Assembly (NCBI GenBank): GCA_001695595.3
Contig: MBPM02000047.1
Span: 124,001-188,000, forward strand
DNA from: Plasmopara viticola
Lineage: Eukaryota; Oomycota; Peronosporomycetes; Peronosporales; Peronosporaceae
Direction: 5' to 3'
Length of the DNA stretch: 64,000 nucleotides
Positions 24,633 through 36,159 of this stretch are shown piece by piece; within the stretch, counting starts at the first letter, position 1; each line of letters starts with the position of its first letter. The notes under the pieces were generated by a model. The model was not told the origin of the DNA. It saw only the letters and a list, made by a program, of their open reading frames with translations, and made no database searches. The translations under genes and the position numbers were made by a program.

Positions 24633-24744
24633 AGACTGATCAACTTATCTTTGATGAAAAGACATTGAGTGCTGTTCACGACAAGCATACCACTGTGGGC
24701 TAATTGCCACTTCAGATGCATCGTTTGGGTGCACTCTTGCTGCC

Positions 24745-25146
24745 GTGATCCACGGCAAACGTTACCTTGCATGGTATGCGGTGAGCGCTGTTTACGACGA
24801 GGATTGTACAATGAGGCATGAACCACTCTACGTTTATTGTCTGGACGATACCATCGATGTCTTATCCTCCACCTACAGCGAGCGCGGTATTCTCCTTGTA
24901 GAAAACTCGCCGCTCCACATACATCTCCAGCGCGGCGCCAGCGCGGTACCGTCGGTACGGCGCTGGCACAAAGCTATTCAAACACACAATATATGTAACG
25001 AGTGCCTTGCCGTACAAGAACCGCTTGGTGGTCTAACGTTCACTCCACTAACAGTAGAGTATGGTATTACTTCCACACCTTGGCAAAACGCCGGCCATGA
25101 CGTCAATGTGCAGCACATGCTGCTTTCTACGAACATCGTTGAGTGA
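24745..25146 (+). CDS. Unassigned 133-codon reading frame
   Basis: Not recognised. The composition is protein-like (MIHGKRYLAWYAVSAVYDED at the start) and richer in G+C than the flanks, but no family motif, signal peptide or membrane segment is visible. A strong hairpin (24937-24967) lies inside it. It may be a fragment of a degraded mobile element together with the minus-strand frame at 24027-24527. Low confidence that it is expressed. Confidence 0.15.
   Translation: MIHGKRYLAWYAVSAVYDEDCTMRHEPLYVYCLDDTIDVLSSTYSERGILLVENSPLHIHLQRGASAVPSVRRWHKAIQTHNICNECLAVQEPLGGLTFTPLTVEYGITSTPWQNAGHDVNVQHMLLSTNIVE
24937..24967. repeat. GC-rich near-perfect 14-bp hairpin with 3-nt loop
   Basis: GCCAGCGCGGTACC (24937-24950), loop GTC, then GGTACGGCGCTGGC (24954-24967); the arms pair at 13 of 14 positions. 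It is the second strong hairpin within about 350 bp. Confidence 0.75.
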
Positions 25147-28100
25147 CTTACCTGTCAATTTACGCTATGGACTTTTGTTTTTAACACCACCAGTGTCCAT
25201 TTCTGACATAACAATCCTCAAAGCATTGATAAACTCGGTCCAGTTTCCACTACAAAAGCGCTACTTCTATCAAGCAGAAATAGTTTATGGCTCACCAAAA
25301 GCCTCGCTGAGGAGCCACCTTAGATCTTCAACTTTTAAGCAATTCAAGGTTTGTGACCCTTTATGCTTGCCAAAGTGGACCCCTTATCCGAGTTTAAGAC
25401 CAAACGACATTCGAAAGTATCCAAGTTGAGAAACTTCACATCTGCTTCCGTCAAAACATCTTTCTCATTCTTGTCGCTAATAAGGGCAATGATTCGCAGA
25501 GTCATTATAAGTATCTGCCTCGAATTATGAGACACCACTCATTTTTTTTCTTCAAATGATTTCATTGCTGTTATCAGCCTCAGATGCAAAATGGTGCAAA
25601 GATCACCAAACTGGCTTTTCAGACGAAGTTTTTTTCACGGATCGTTCAGTATAAAAAAGGGCTTCATCTTTAGGAGGAGCACACAACAAAATATGAGCTT
25701 TGCTCTCTTTGCTGTCCTCGACTTCATTGAGCAGATCGCGCACGTGGATCTCCTTTTTCCAGGATTTTGTACTCTAACCTGTACAACTATTGGAGCTGGT
25801 CCTCGCATCCAAGTGCATGTAGTTGGGTATGGTAATCTACTCCTGTCCAAAGACTGAGCTTACGGTTTGCAACGCGTTTCTTCTCTCGGCGCTACTCATA
25901 GGAATAGTCGTGCACACTTTAGATTAAAGTCGGTGACCGTGCACGTTCGCCCGCGGTGTGGGCGACTACGCTATTCTTGTGACTCAGAACGTAAATTAGG
26001 GCATGATACGACTGTGCCTTTCTCGAGGCGTTCAAGAGACTGTTTTTAAATACCATCTAATATATTTCGATAAAGATGGTCGAAGACAGATAGCGCTCGA
26101 CCTTCGTAGTAGAAGTATAAAAAGCGTCCAATTTTCTTGCTCAATTCCTCATCATTCATCCTTTAGAAGGAACAGCCGCAAAGACAACAAATAATCGACA
26201 ACTTCGTGTCTGCTGGGATATAGAACACTGAATCCAGCGCGGGCCCTAACGGAATTGTCATTTTTTTAAACGCAAGATATACATCTTCAGTAAATACGTG
26301 TATGCGTCTACTCGACTACCCAGTGGAGTACAAAACCTATCCTATTATTTTACTGTCGTCACACGCAGAAGTGGATCACATCAAAAAAATTTCCGTGAGC
26401 TTATGTGAAAGACCAATTTCTTGATTGGGGGGGGTCTACATCGAATTATGTGCGCTTTTACATGATAGCCGTACGATAAAGTAAACACGTAAGTGGCCAA
26501 GATGACGACATGACCGAATTATTACTTACCCGATACACCTGTGATCGTTGCCAACAACCTCCTGCCAGTTGGACTTCTCGAGACGAACGACGATCAATGA
26601 ACATCGAACGAAGTTTTGGAGCGCACTGTCCCACTGTGCTATTTCAGAATGCGCTGCGATAAAGATTGTGAGCCTTGTAATTACCATAGACACACGAAAG
26701 ACGATCAAGAGCAAGTGGAGAAGCATTCGCGAGAAGTAAGTTCCTTTTTAATATTCTTGAAGCCCCACAAGACCAGACTGTACGACGAGCACTACTTCAA
26801 TCACACTCTTATGCCTTACACCTCAAAGCGTTCAAAACTTCTACATTCATTCGAAAGTGGTGTTAGATATTCAAGATTGGTATCGACTGACACCATTTCC
26901 TCGCTTCCAATACCCAAGCTGGCAAACAGTCGCGTAATAGGCTTATGCTAATACGAAATATCATGAGGTGTACAACCAAAAAGACATCTTTTGGGTACAA
27001 GATCACGACTTTCTCGAAGTCAGACTAATTTTGTTAAGAATACAAAATAAGTCGGTCCTGTGAAATGTCGTCTGAATTGTTATGGTTTTCGTCAATGATT
27101 AAGGGCACAGCTACATGACGTGCCAGTTGAGCAATGCGCGGTCAATTTTTTCTATTGCGACTTTCTTACAAATTAGGAGTTTTCTTGACCAAGCAACTGA
27201 CTATACGATTGATAAACACAATAGCGGATTTAGATCGACAGTTTTTACTCGCCGGCTATGAGCAAAGTTTATGTGCCGGTGGTGTTAGCGGAAAAACGAA
27301 GATTTACCGAGTAACACTTCCAATTTAAATCAGCTCATCGAAAAGGTTGAGATCATGTACGAGCATATCGTGCTAATACAAGATTTATCATCACGCAAGT
27401 GTGAATTTGACAAATTTAAGCAAATTAAATGCTAGATCGCAATCAATCGACACGGTACAAATCCCTACTGTGCGTGATGCTATCAAGGCGTTCTCTTGTG
27501 AAAACAATATCAATAAAGATGGCCAATATATCGCGCTCACCGAGGAATAACAATGCGAGCATATTCGCACGTACGTGGTTGTCAACATCGGTGATGCGAC
27601 CAGAAAAAACAGACTTTGTGGATTGCGCTGTGGGAAGAGAAAGAGATATTATCACGGCTGAATACTCTAGTAGCAATATTAAATTCGTTCGCACAGACAT
27701 GATCATACCGAGCTTTTTCGTCAATACAATACTGCTTGGCTCAAGGATGTTTTTGGCGTAAGGCTGCTCATCGAAGCGAAGAGAAAGGTGGAGTGTCTAC
27801 TTCAGGCTCTAATAGAACTGATTACCGTAGATGTTATCGTCGGCCAACCCAATATGACACTGCTATCTGACTTAGCTAATTGGCACACTTTCAGTTAAAA
27901 AGGTCACACTATTCTATCAGTGACATTTCTCAATATAAGCTAGGCATTAGCGGTGATCAAGACAATATTGGATCACTCTTTGCGTGCTTCCACATAGAGG
28001 AACCTTCCGTGCTATTGACCTGTAAAGCAGCAATAGCTATCGTGTGTCTTGCCTTATGTGTTGGAGGCTGGTGGCAGTGAACAATACTATGACATCGCCA

Positions 28101-31100
28101 GATCACGAGGAGTCGGTGTCGAGATGACGCTTGAGATGGCTGAACTGGACAAATCAATCGATTTATTGCTACGCTGCGTTGATGAGGTTTTTGGCAAGTT
28201 TTTTATATAAATTAATAGTATACTGCAGCGTAGTCAATTATATAATGCCAATTCGAAAATGAGCGCATTAAAGCAGCACAGAAGCCCTACTGTCATCGCA
28301 CATAGATGCTCGCTTTTTGCATCAAACGATTAGCCGAGAGCTAAAAGTAACGATGTTGCACGCGATGCTAGCTATTTAGATTTTTTCAGGTCAATTCGTT
28401 GTATTTAATGACTGACGCGCTTCATAACATATATATATCATCTAGATTATTTCATGCATGACCAAAATATAAAAAAATCATCCTAATGCACAATTTAAAT
28501 ATCCAAAAGTTATTTTAACCAAAATTTAGCCAGTTTATATTTGTTAAAGCGTGTTTAAACAACTTTACAATAGCATGATAAGCTCTTGTGACTTTCGTTT
28601 TTCAACCCAGTGCGTGTTCCACTGTATCGTCTAACACACGCAAACAAAAGTCTACAAAGAGCTCAGACTAGGAATTTAAGCGCTGCCGCTTTCAAGAAGG
28701 ATATATGTACGCTAAGTCTGCTCAGAACGCTTTTCGTTTTGGGCCTACTGACCTACGACAGCTCGATGATGCTGAGAACTAATTGTTACGATGGTTGCTG
28801 GAATTTTTAAAGTTGTGATCGCTTTGGGCTTGTATGTGGATCAAGAGTATCTTGACTTATCAGCCAGTTCCGTAAACCAAAATTTTGTAGTCACCTACAT
28901 TAGAATACTTGTTGCGGATTGTGAGATACTTACTTGACTTGCGAGATTCAAATGAAGTAGCAAGTGACATCAAATTCAGTCTCACTCACAAGTGTGTATA
29001 GCCTACTAAAAACTCTACCACCACTAGGTACGTGTGGCGCCGTGCAACTGACTCTGTTTAAACGGTGTTTTGGGTTAGCCTTCGATGCCAAAATATCGAA
29101 GTGTCAAGCCATCATTCTCTGGTTAATTACGCGCTAAAAATTTCTATTAATGACCATCATACCGATAATTACGCAGTTGAAGTTACTATTCATGACTTTC
29201 TTACCGATAATTACGCGTTTAAAGTTAGTATTGACCATATTACCACGCACCTTGACATGGTAGCTCTCACCCCATTCTATCATTTAGATAATAGATGTTA
29301 TTAATGGTACGCGAATAATTTGCGATATATAATTTCAAGTCCAGCCTTTATTAAGGTCCATTACAAAACCAACACAACAAGAGTCAAACAGCGCGGAGTT
29401 CTTTACGGATGAGCATCAACGATCTTATCCTGAGGCTTGACAATTTTTTTTTCTAACAGGCGACCTAAATAAAAAAACACTTTTTGGGCGATATTGTCGT
29501 ATATAGCGTGAATAAGGCTTCCGGAAATGTAGAATTTACCAGACAAAGGATTATGAAGCCATGTCCTTCTACAGCCTAGTCATCACAGCCCCAAGTGCTT
29601 ATAAGCGGTGAAAGGCTTAAGAACCATATTAATAAAAGTACGTGCAAACCTGTATAAATGAGTAAATAGGCTTCTTCGCTGAGCCAACTTCTTACAAGCC
29701 AGCTTCTTACGCCATTTGTTCGCCTCTAATAGATTATTTTGTTATAGATGCTTAGTAGTGCACCACTTAGCTCATCGTGTATTACTATGAGGTTATTTGT
29801 ATTTCAACTACGTCTCAAAACTATCCACACGAGCGAGCACGTTCCGATGCATGCAACCATAGCTGATAGCTTAGCTGATGAGGTGCGCTGCTTTGTAAAT
29901 GGTGATCCAAGTAAGCTGCTTACGGATATGTTCGAACAAATAAATGATGTATTATCGAAATGGAACAGTATGATGTCGATAAGTACAAAATAAATTATCG
30001 ATATCTACAAAAATGATCAATTTCCATGATGGGACATGCATGGACTCAAACGCGCAGTTGAGTAGATGCCACTGTGTGATTAATTCTGACCAATACGATA
30101 TATACTTGTCTAAAATCACACTTTTTGTCGTTATTGGTAAGAGCCGCATGAAGTTGTGCTTTGTTACGTCGACCATGCAAATGACAAATTTTAGTAGCTA
30201 AGTATTATCTGCAATCAGCTACGATAATCATTATATGACATTACTCTATCGCTGCAGATGTAAATAGAGCTAGAGGTATCCGTGATTTTTGCAAAGGTCT
30301 TATTTGTCACACTATGCCACTGCGTTTAATGCAATCGACGAAATTCTGTCCTACCTAAGTCAGCTTTTATAGTCGGCTTTGTGGGTCAAGCAGTAGCGGT
30401 GATGGATACGAGCGAGTAAATTGAGTGGTGGGTACAACAAGCCCGATGTAGCGTCATCAATCAAGACTATCGTGGGTGAGCGCGAGCTTCTCACGCGCTT
30501 CAATATAAATGTGTTCGCGAAAGTTGTTAATATACCTACTATAACAGTCGCCAATACCTAAAAAAAACTATTTGCGCATCAACTTAAATTAGCGCATGGC
30601 TCAGCCAATAATGGCAATAGATATGAGGCCAAACGACAAGCTAATCCAACGGCATCTTCAGCGGCATCTTCAATCCGTCGATAATACTGGTATGCTGATA
30701 TATGGCGAAGATATGTTCATTGATCGAGTGCGTATAAAGACGATTCTGCAATTAATTAGCCACCTTCAGATCGTTGATCTAGTTTTGCACTGACTTGATG
30801 ATGGCGACGACTTCCCGCACTTCACCCACTCCAGGCAAATAAGCTTACAAGTATTTCAGATCCGTAAAAAAAGGAGAGCGAGGGCTAATTCTACGCTCGT
30901 TGAAAACAGCAATTTCACCATACCCAACTCCATGGCCAACGGGGGGATAGCTGAGCGCAATTCACTAGTCGGCTTCCTGTCATATTCGGGGTAATTAACA
31001 ATACTGTGAGAATTTTGAAAGTCCCGGGTGCAATTTGCACAGCTGAACCTGTCACGAACAGCACGTGGGATGTGGTTCTTAAGCGACCGAATGTAAATTC

Positions 31101-34100
31101 TGAAGTTGAGGTCGGCAACCGTGCGAAAAAACTCTTGCTCTATCTGACCAAGCTTGACTATGATTCTTCATAGTGTTCCACGTAGCCGGAACGAAATGAG
31201 TCCCGGATTGCCTCTACGTTTTTAAATACGCTTTTCGGAGATACGTCAGGCGGAAAAATTGCTTTATGTTCATTATCTTGCCGATTGCTGAAGTGGGTGA
31301 GAGTTTCACTCGCGTTAAGAAATTTAATCCTTTAACGATAGGCGCGAGATCAGCATGTGATGGTAATAATGAGAAACGCGATGTCTCATACATTTTTTTG
31401 CTTACAATTTTCTGTTAGTTATCCATTCCATCTTAGAACCACGTGCCGGGCTCATACGTCCCGAGCCCGCAAAATTTGGTGTTCGCAAGCTCACTCACTA
31501 CCAAGACGCGACTGCTTGGCTTCTTGATGGCAAAATTGCAGTTAGAAAATTGGCTGGTCTCTCGCGCCCTTTCTCATTTAGACTTGACATTTGACTGCTC
31601 ACACTTTGCGTAATTACGCTTTATTACGAAGCTGTTAGAACCAAAAGAAAAGTATAGCCCTTATGTATATACATAAGCAAATATTGTGCAAAATAATTAC
31701 CAAGCAAGGAGAACAAGCTCTCCGGTTTACAACAAATTCGGGAGCGCCTTATATACTACCAAAGTAAGGTAGCGGAACTTTATTTAATACTGAAAATCAT
31801 CTGGAGAACTGATTGTATTAAATACCGGCTTTTAATACTTCAACCGGAGACTGATATACGATTGACGGTCTGAAACGAGGCATTAAGCAATCAAGTGAAA
31901 CTATATTTCAGTGCATGTATGAAAGCTTAATTATTCTTGTATGCTATCCAAGAAGGCGTCGGCGATGAACAAGCGGTTTTCTCTTAGTAAAGTAGCTCCA
32001 TGCAGGCATTGTTCGAATGTTCATAAATTGAGGTGCTATGGCAAATATCAACGGGAAGGTAAAGCGGCGCGTATAACGATCGTCAATGCCACACTTAAAT
32101 AAGTTCGTGTTGAATCATCGCTTGTCTTGCTCGCTTATTGAAGTGAAGATCTACGGTGTAAATGCAGCACATAGTTTTCACTAAGTAGTTCTGATACTTT
32201 GATGACTTCAATTGTTTGAATATCTTGGGTTTAATCTGGCTTGTTTCAATGACTGAGAGAACAAGCATAGGTTCTTGGAGAATCTGTTTTTTAACGACAG
32301 ACTTTGGTGTTTCTAAATGCTCATCTAGAATGGTAAAATTGGAGCCATCGCGTCGAAATAAATACTATCCATGTTTCTTTATACAAATGGAATCGAAACA
32401 GGTCATACTGGCGTATCATGCGCGTAGATCTTCTTTAAGCTCCTGTAACTACTCTACAAGATCAATATGATGCTCGCGATACAATTCGATTCCAGCCATA
32501 TCCGCCACCACCTTGCCAATCATGCTTTCAACCGCTTGGCGCGTGACGATTCTATGGTCCCGCCACTACGATCGGTAACACCAGAAGCGGATGCCGTGCT
32601 CTTGAAAGATATCGTGAAGCTTCCTTAGACGAATCAGTTGGAGCCAGATTGAATGCAGCAATATGGCAGTACATACTTGAGCTCTCCTTTCACGCAGCCT
32701 CTGTGCTGCAGCTTAAGAATAGATTGCGCAGATCATTAAATTGCGTGTTCTAGTAAATAGATCCCCCCAGATTGCTTCTCGGCTTACTCCCCTGAGTAGC
32801 CTGTTGATATATGTTCGATACGAAATAAAACGCATACGAGTTGACCTTCACTGTCAACCCGCTCTACAACGATGGCGTAGCCATGCGCGATGTCCGCATT
32901 TGGAAGAACATTCAATCGCTCATCGAGATTGTAAATCGTTGCGATACTTTCATCATGCCTTGTCAGCAGAACATCTACTTAGTGCTTTTATGCCCATCGT
33001 TCTATCCTGATATCGTGTTTCAGTTGCTCGCAAGTCTTCTCTTGCTGCAAGTGTCTCTGCTCATGCTGCAACTATCTCGCGTTCTATCTGTCTGGTGCAT
33101 TCCTAAAGAAAATTTACGTCGCTCATTTTTACCACTTTTCATTTTGTTCATAATTTATGACTGGGCTTTTATGTGCAACATTTGTAAAAAAGGTAATCAT
33201 GATTTTAGTTCAAAAGGTAACATCACGACTCTGCTTTCAGATCTTTTATTATAGCCAACCGTGTCATTGTCTAGAATGGACGTTCAATTATACGCCTTCC
33301 GACGTTTTGCTACGGCTACAATTGACTACTTGGTCTTCCCGAACAACCAGAATTTGGCTATGGCGACCGATGAATTTTCTGTACCATCTTTCATCGAACA
33401 CACGGAGCGATCTAAAGTTTCTCTTCATAGCTTGATTAATGTCATTTGCCTTCAAAGAAATTTGCGATCTGGAAACAGGGAAACTCGCACACTGCAATTC
33501 GATCAATAAATCCACAATGTCAACCTCACACTCCTGACCAAAGTATGGATTCGTACAATTTTTTTCAAATCTCGATGTCATCTTTTCGATGTTTGGTTAC
33601 ATACTTCTCTAGTGCAGAATATGGGATCCCTGTAGCGTTTGAGATAAGCATCCTTAAAAATAACTCTGTATCGCTGCTAGCAAGTGGTTATCGATGTACC
33701 ATTTTCTTCTTTCCCTCATCGATTGTTCTTTTTAGTTCTGATTGTAAAACAGAATTGGCTTCTAATTTAGTTCTACTTATTCATATATTTACGTTACACC
33801 ACTCACCGAAAGGTAAGAAAGCTGTGTTGAATCTTAATTAGCAAGAATCCTTGAGCATGAGCAATTGAAACCTGTCGTAGTAGATCAAGAGGTGGGTTTG
33901 CACATGGTGAGGACTTTCTAGCCAAAGCAGCCGATGATCACACTGACGTTATCAAGCTATTGAAGTCACTTAAAGCGGGCAACAAATGTGGGAGTGAGCT
34001 TTTACGCCTTAAGTGGTCGTTTAGTCGAATGTAGAAGTTGTCAGTAAAAATGATGTGGCTACTTGAGCTTACTTATATGTCCGACATCGCACACACAATG

Positions 34101-34355
34101 CTCGTAATGTAGCAATTTCTTTAGATGGCGTGAAAGGAGAACATACCAACGTGTCGCGAATTCTCGCAGAATTACGTAGCGAAAATGCTTGCAGCCGCCA
34201 TCGAGGTACGAGCTGGGCGACATTTCAGCTATTACGAGACTTGATGGGGTGGGAATTTTTGAAGCTCTTTTTAAGTCAAGCATAGTAGCAACGGAGTACT
34301 GGACTGAATTAATTAAATTGAAAAGGTTAAATTTTTGTGACCTGAGCTTTTGCTT
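25147..34355. other. AT-rich desert, no intact gene recognised
   Basis: About 9 kb with only short open frames. Landmarks are a three-copy 42-bp tandem repeat at 29113-29238, an eight-G run near 26427, and a protein-like but stop-riddled minus-strand stretch at about 32100-32700. No reverse transcriptase, transposase or effector motif was identified. Confidence 0.55.
29113..29238 (+). repeat. Three-copy 42-bp tandem repeat, open in one frame
   Basis: In the frame that opens at 29065 the three units encode HSLVNYALKISIND, HHTDNYAVEVTIHD and FLTDNYAFKVSIDH, 14 residues each. The units have diverged in sequence but keep length and frame. The surrounding frame is only 79 codons, so translation is uncertain. 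Confidence 0.6.
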
Positions 34356-36029
34356 TCAGACGGTGATGCCGTTTTCAGCGCCCCATTTCTTCATAATGCG
34401 CACAATGTACTCGACCTGCGGGTTGTTGTTGGACTTGAGAATGCTGAGCACTTCCTCAAGCTCCACTCGACTCGCTTTTCCTGCTACTGCGCGTTGAAAA
34501 ACACCGACACAGGCTCCACGCTTCCCCTCCCAATACTCTGGATCCGGGTCGAGTCGCTCGAGAATGTCAAAAGCTTTGGCAGCAAAAAGAAATTCCCCCA
34601 TTCTGTAGCAATCGTGAGCAATGAGCTGTAGCAGATTAAACGAGTCATCCGAGTTGTCGAGTTTGAGGTACAAGTCCCACGCCGCGGATGGGTTGTGGTT
34701 GAGGATGTAACATCTCGTGAGCCAGCTCACGTAGCAGTAATCGTGGCGATAACTTTCTTGCTGTACGCGTAAAAGCGTTTCGAGCGCTTCTTGGTGAGAC
34801 CCTGTGTTGCAAAGCGCGATCCCAAAGTTCCAGTTGAAATCGTCTTCATTGTACAAGTATTGTTTGATCGAATTGAGGTAGATGTTGACGTCGTCAAATT
34901 GTTTAAGCAAGTAGAAACAAGAGGCCATGCACTGACGTCCTGGAATCGTGTCGCATTCAGTCGGCGAGGAACCTACAAGCTGGAAATACTGCTGTGCTGT
35001 CTTGACGTGCTGACGCGACGACGTTGACTGGCCTAAAGTAGCATGCACCACACCTTTTAGAATATATTCCTGAGGGGTAGATGGCTCAACATCCTTGATA
35101 AGGTCGTATGCGTCCTGAAGCTTGTCGTGTTTAAGGTAGTAGACAACTAGGTTTAGTCGAGCTTCGGGAAGTGCGTCCACAAATTGCGGGAGCACTCTTA
35201 ACGCGTTCTGCCCGTCCTCAAAGACCACCATATTGTGACTCACGAGATCATTCTGCTCAATGTTGTACCCTCGGTCTGTCAATGTCTTGATCTCGTCCTT
35301 GGCAGCTGCCCCGTTGTACAGCTTGAACTGGTTACAGGCTTTAACGTTCACCGCTACGACACTATCAGGAAAAGCTTGTAAGTAAGCTTGCATAATCTCA
35401 AGTGACACATCATAGTAGTCAAGCTTGTAGTAGCACATGGCCACGTAGACATTAAGTGCAATATCGTCGCGGTTCTCCAGCAACAGCCGCTTGTAAATGT
35501 CAGTGGCCTCTTGAAAATGATTCCGGAAGTAGTGGATAGCTGCAAGAGACAGTTGGTCCTCTTTTGAGTCGGTTAGCTGCTGGTGGTACACGAGAAGCTT
35601 ATCCTCATCTCCTAATTTGTGCGCACAATGGAAGAGCAAGCGGTTCTGCAACTGCCCCGCTGGTCCCTGCTCGGCCTCTTTGGCTGCCTCCTTATACATC
35701 TGCAGATAAAAAAGGCAGCAAGCTCGGTAGAGAAAGACCTCGGGTGTGTCTTCCACGTCTCTCAGCATTGCATAAGCATCCAGAGCACGCTGGTAGTTAC
35801 CGAGGTGAAAGGATGCATACGCGAGCCACAATAATATTTTACGCTTCTCATCGGCCTTGGTAGGTCCCGTGGCATCGTCGCTCTTGAGGTTGAACTCGAG
35901 AATAGCTAAAGCACCTGTGAAGTCCCGCTTAGCAACACATTCTTCCACAGTTGGGCCTTTTTTAGTCTTTACGCGCGCGATCTCTTGCGCTTTCGCGCGC
36001 TGTGTCTGCTTGGGCTTGGCCACGTACAT
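34356..36029 (-). CDS. IFT56: Intraflagellar transport protein IFT56 (TTC26/DYF-13)
   Basis: Single-exon gene, 557 aa, close to the usual length of the family (about 550). Almost the whole protein is tetratricopeptide-like helical pairs (for example LAYASFHLGNYQRALDAY, YVAMCYYKLDYYDVSLEIM, NFGIALCNTGSHQEALETL). The C-terminal region ending in YIVRIMKKWGAENGITV is characteristic of IFT56. IFT56 belongs to the IFT-B complex, which carries cargo along the axoneme during flagellum assembly. In this organism it would serve zoospore flagella, and an intact copy implies they are still made. The start ATG at 36029 is preceded by a 130-bp region shared with the divergent U2AF gene. No intron is needed. 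Confidence 0.95.
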   Translation of the reverse strand: MYVAKPKQTQRAKAQEIARVKTKKGPTVEECVAKRDFTGALAILEFNLKSDDATGPTKADEKRKILLWLAYASFHLGNYQRALDAYAMLRDVEDTPEVFLYRACCLFYLQMYKEAAKEAEQGPAGQLQNRLLFHCAHKLGDEDKLLVYHQQLTDSKEDQLSLAAIHYFRNHFQEATDIYKRLLLENRDDIALNVYVAMCYYKLDYYDVSLEIMQAYLQAFPDSVVAVNVKACNQFKLYNGAAAKDEIKTLTDRGYNIEQNDLVSHNMVVFEDGQNALRVLPQFVDALPEARLNLVVYYLKHDKLQDAYDLIKDVEPSTPQEYILKGVVHATLGQSTSSRQHVKTAQQYFQLVGSSPTECDTIPGRQCMASCFYLLKQFDDVNIYLNSIKQYLYNEDDFNWNFGIALCNTGSHQEALETLLRVQQESYRHDYCYVSWLTRCYILNHNPSAAWDLYLKLDNSDDSFNLLQLIAHDCYRMGEFLFAAKAFDILERLDPDPEYWEGKRGACVGVFQRAVAGKASRVELEEVLSILKSNNNPQVEYIVRIMKKWGAENGITV

Positions 36030-36159
36030 TCTCGGCTGTGTCGCTTCAAGATCGCAAGCAATTATGTGGGGTGTACGTATGATTTGTGTTCACCACACCA
36101 ATGGTCTGCTTGTACCGCAAGGTTAATTTTTCATTCGTGGAGGATTTCCGTGACCAAGT
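36030..36159. promoter_or_regulatory. Shared 130-bp divergent promoter of IFT56 and U2AF large subunit
   Basis: Only 130 bp separate the two start codons, so both promoters and 5' UTRs must lie here. A CCAAT box is visible at 36098-36102. TCATTCG at 36131-36137 resembles the oomycete initiator core (TCAYTYY) on the U2AF side. Function is inferred from position. Confidence 0.6.
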
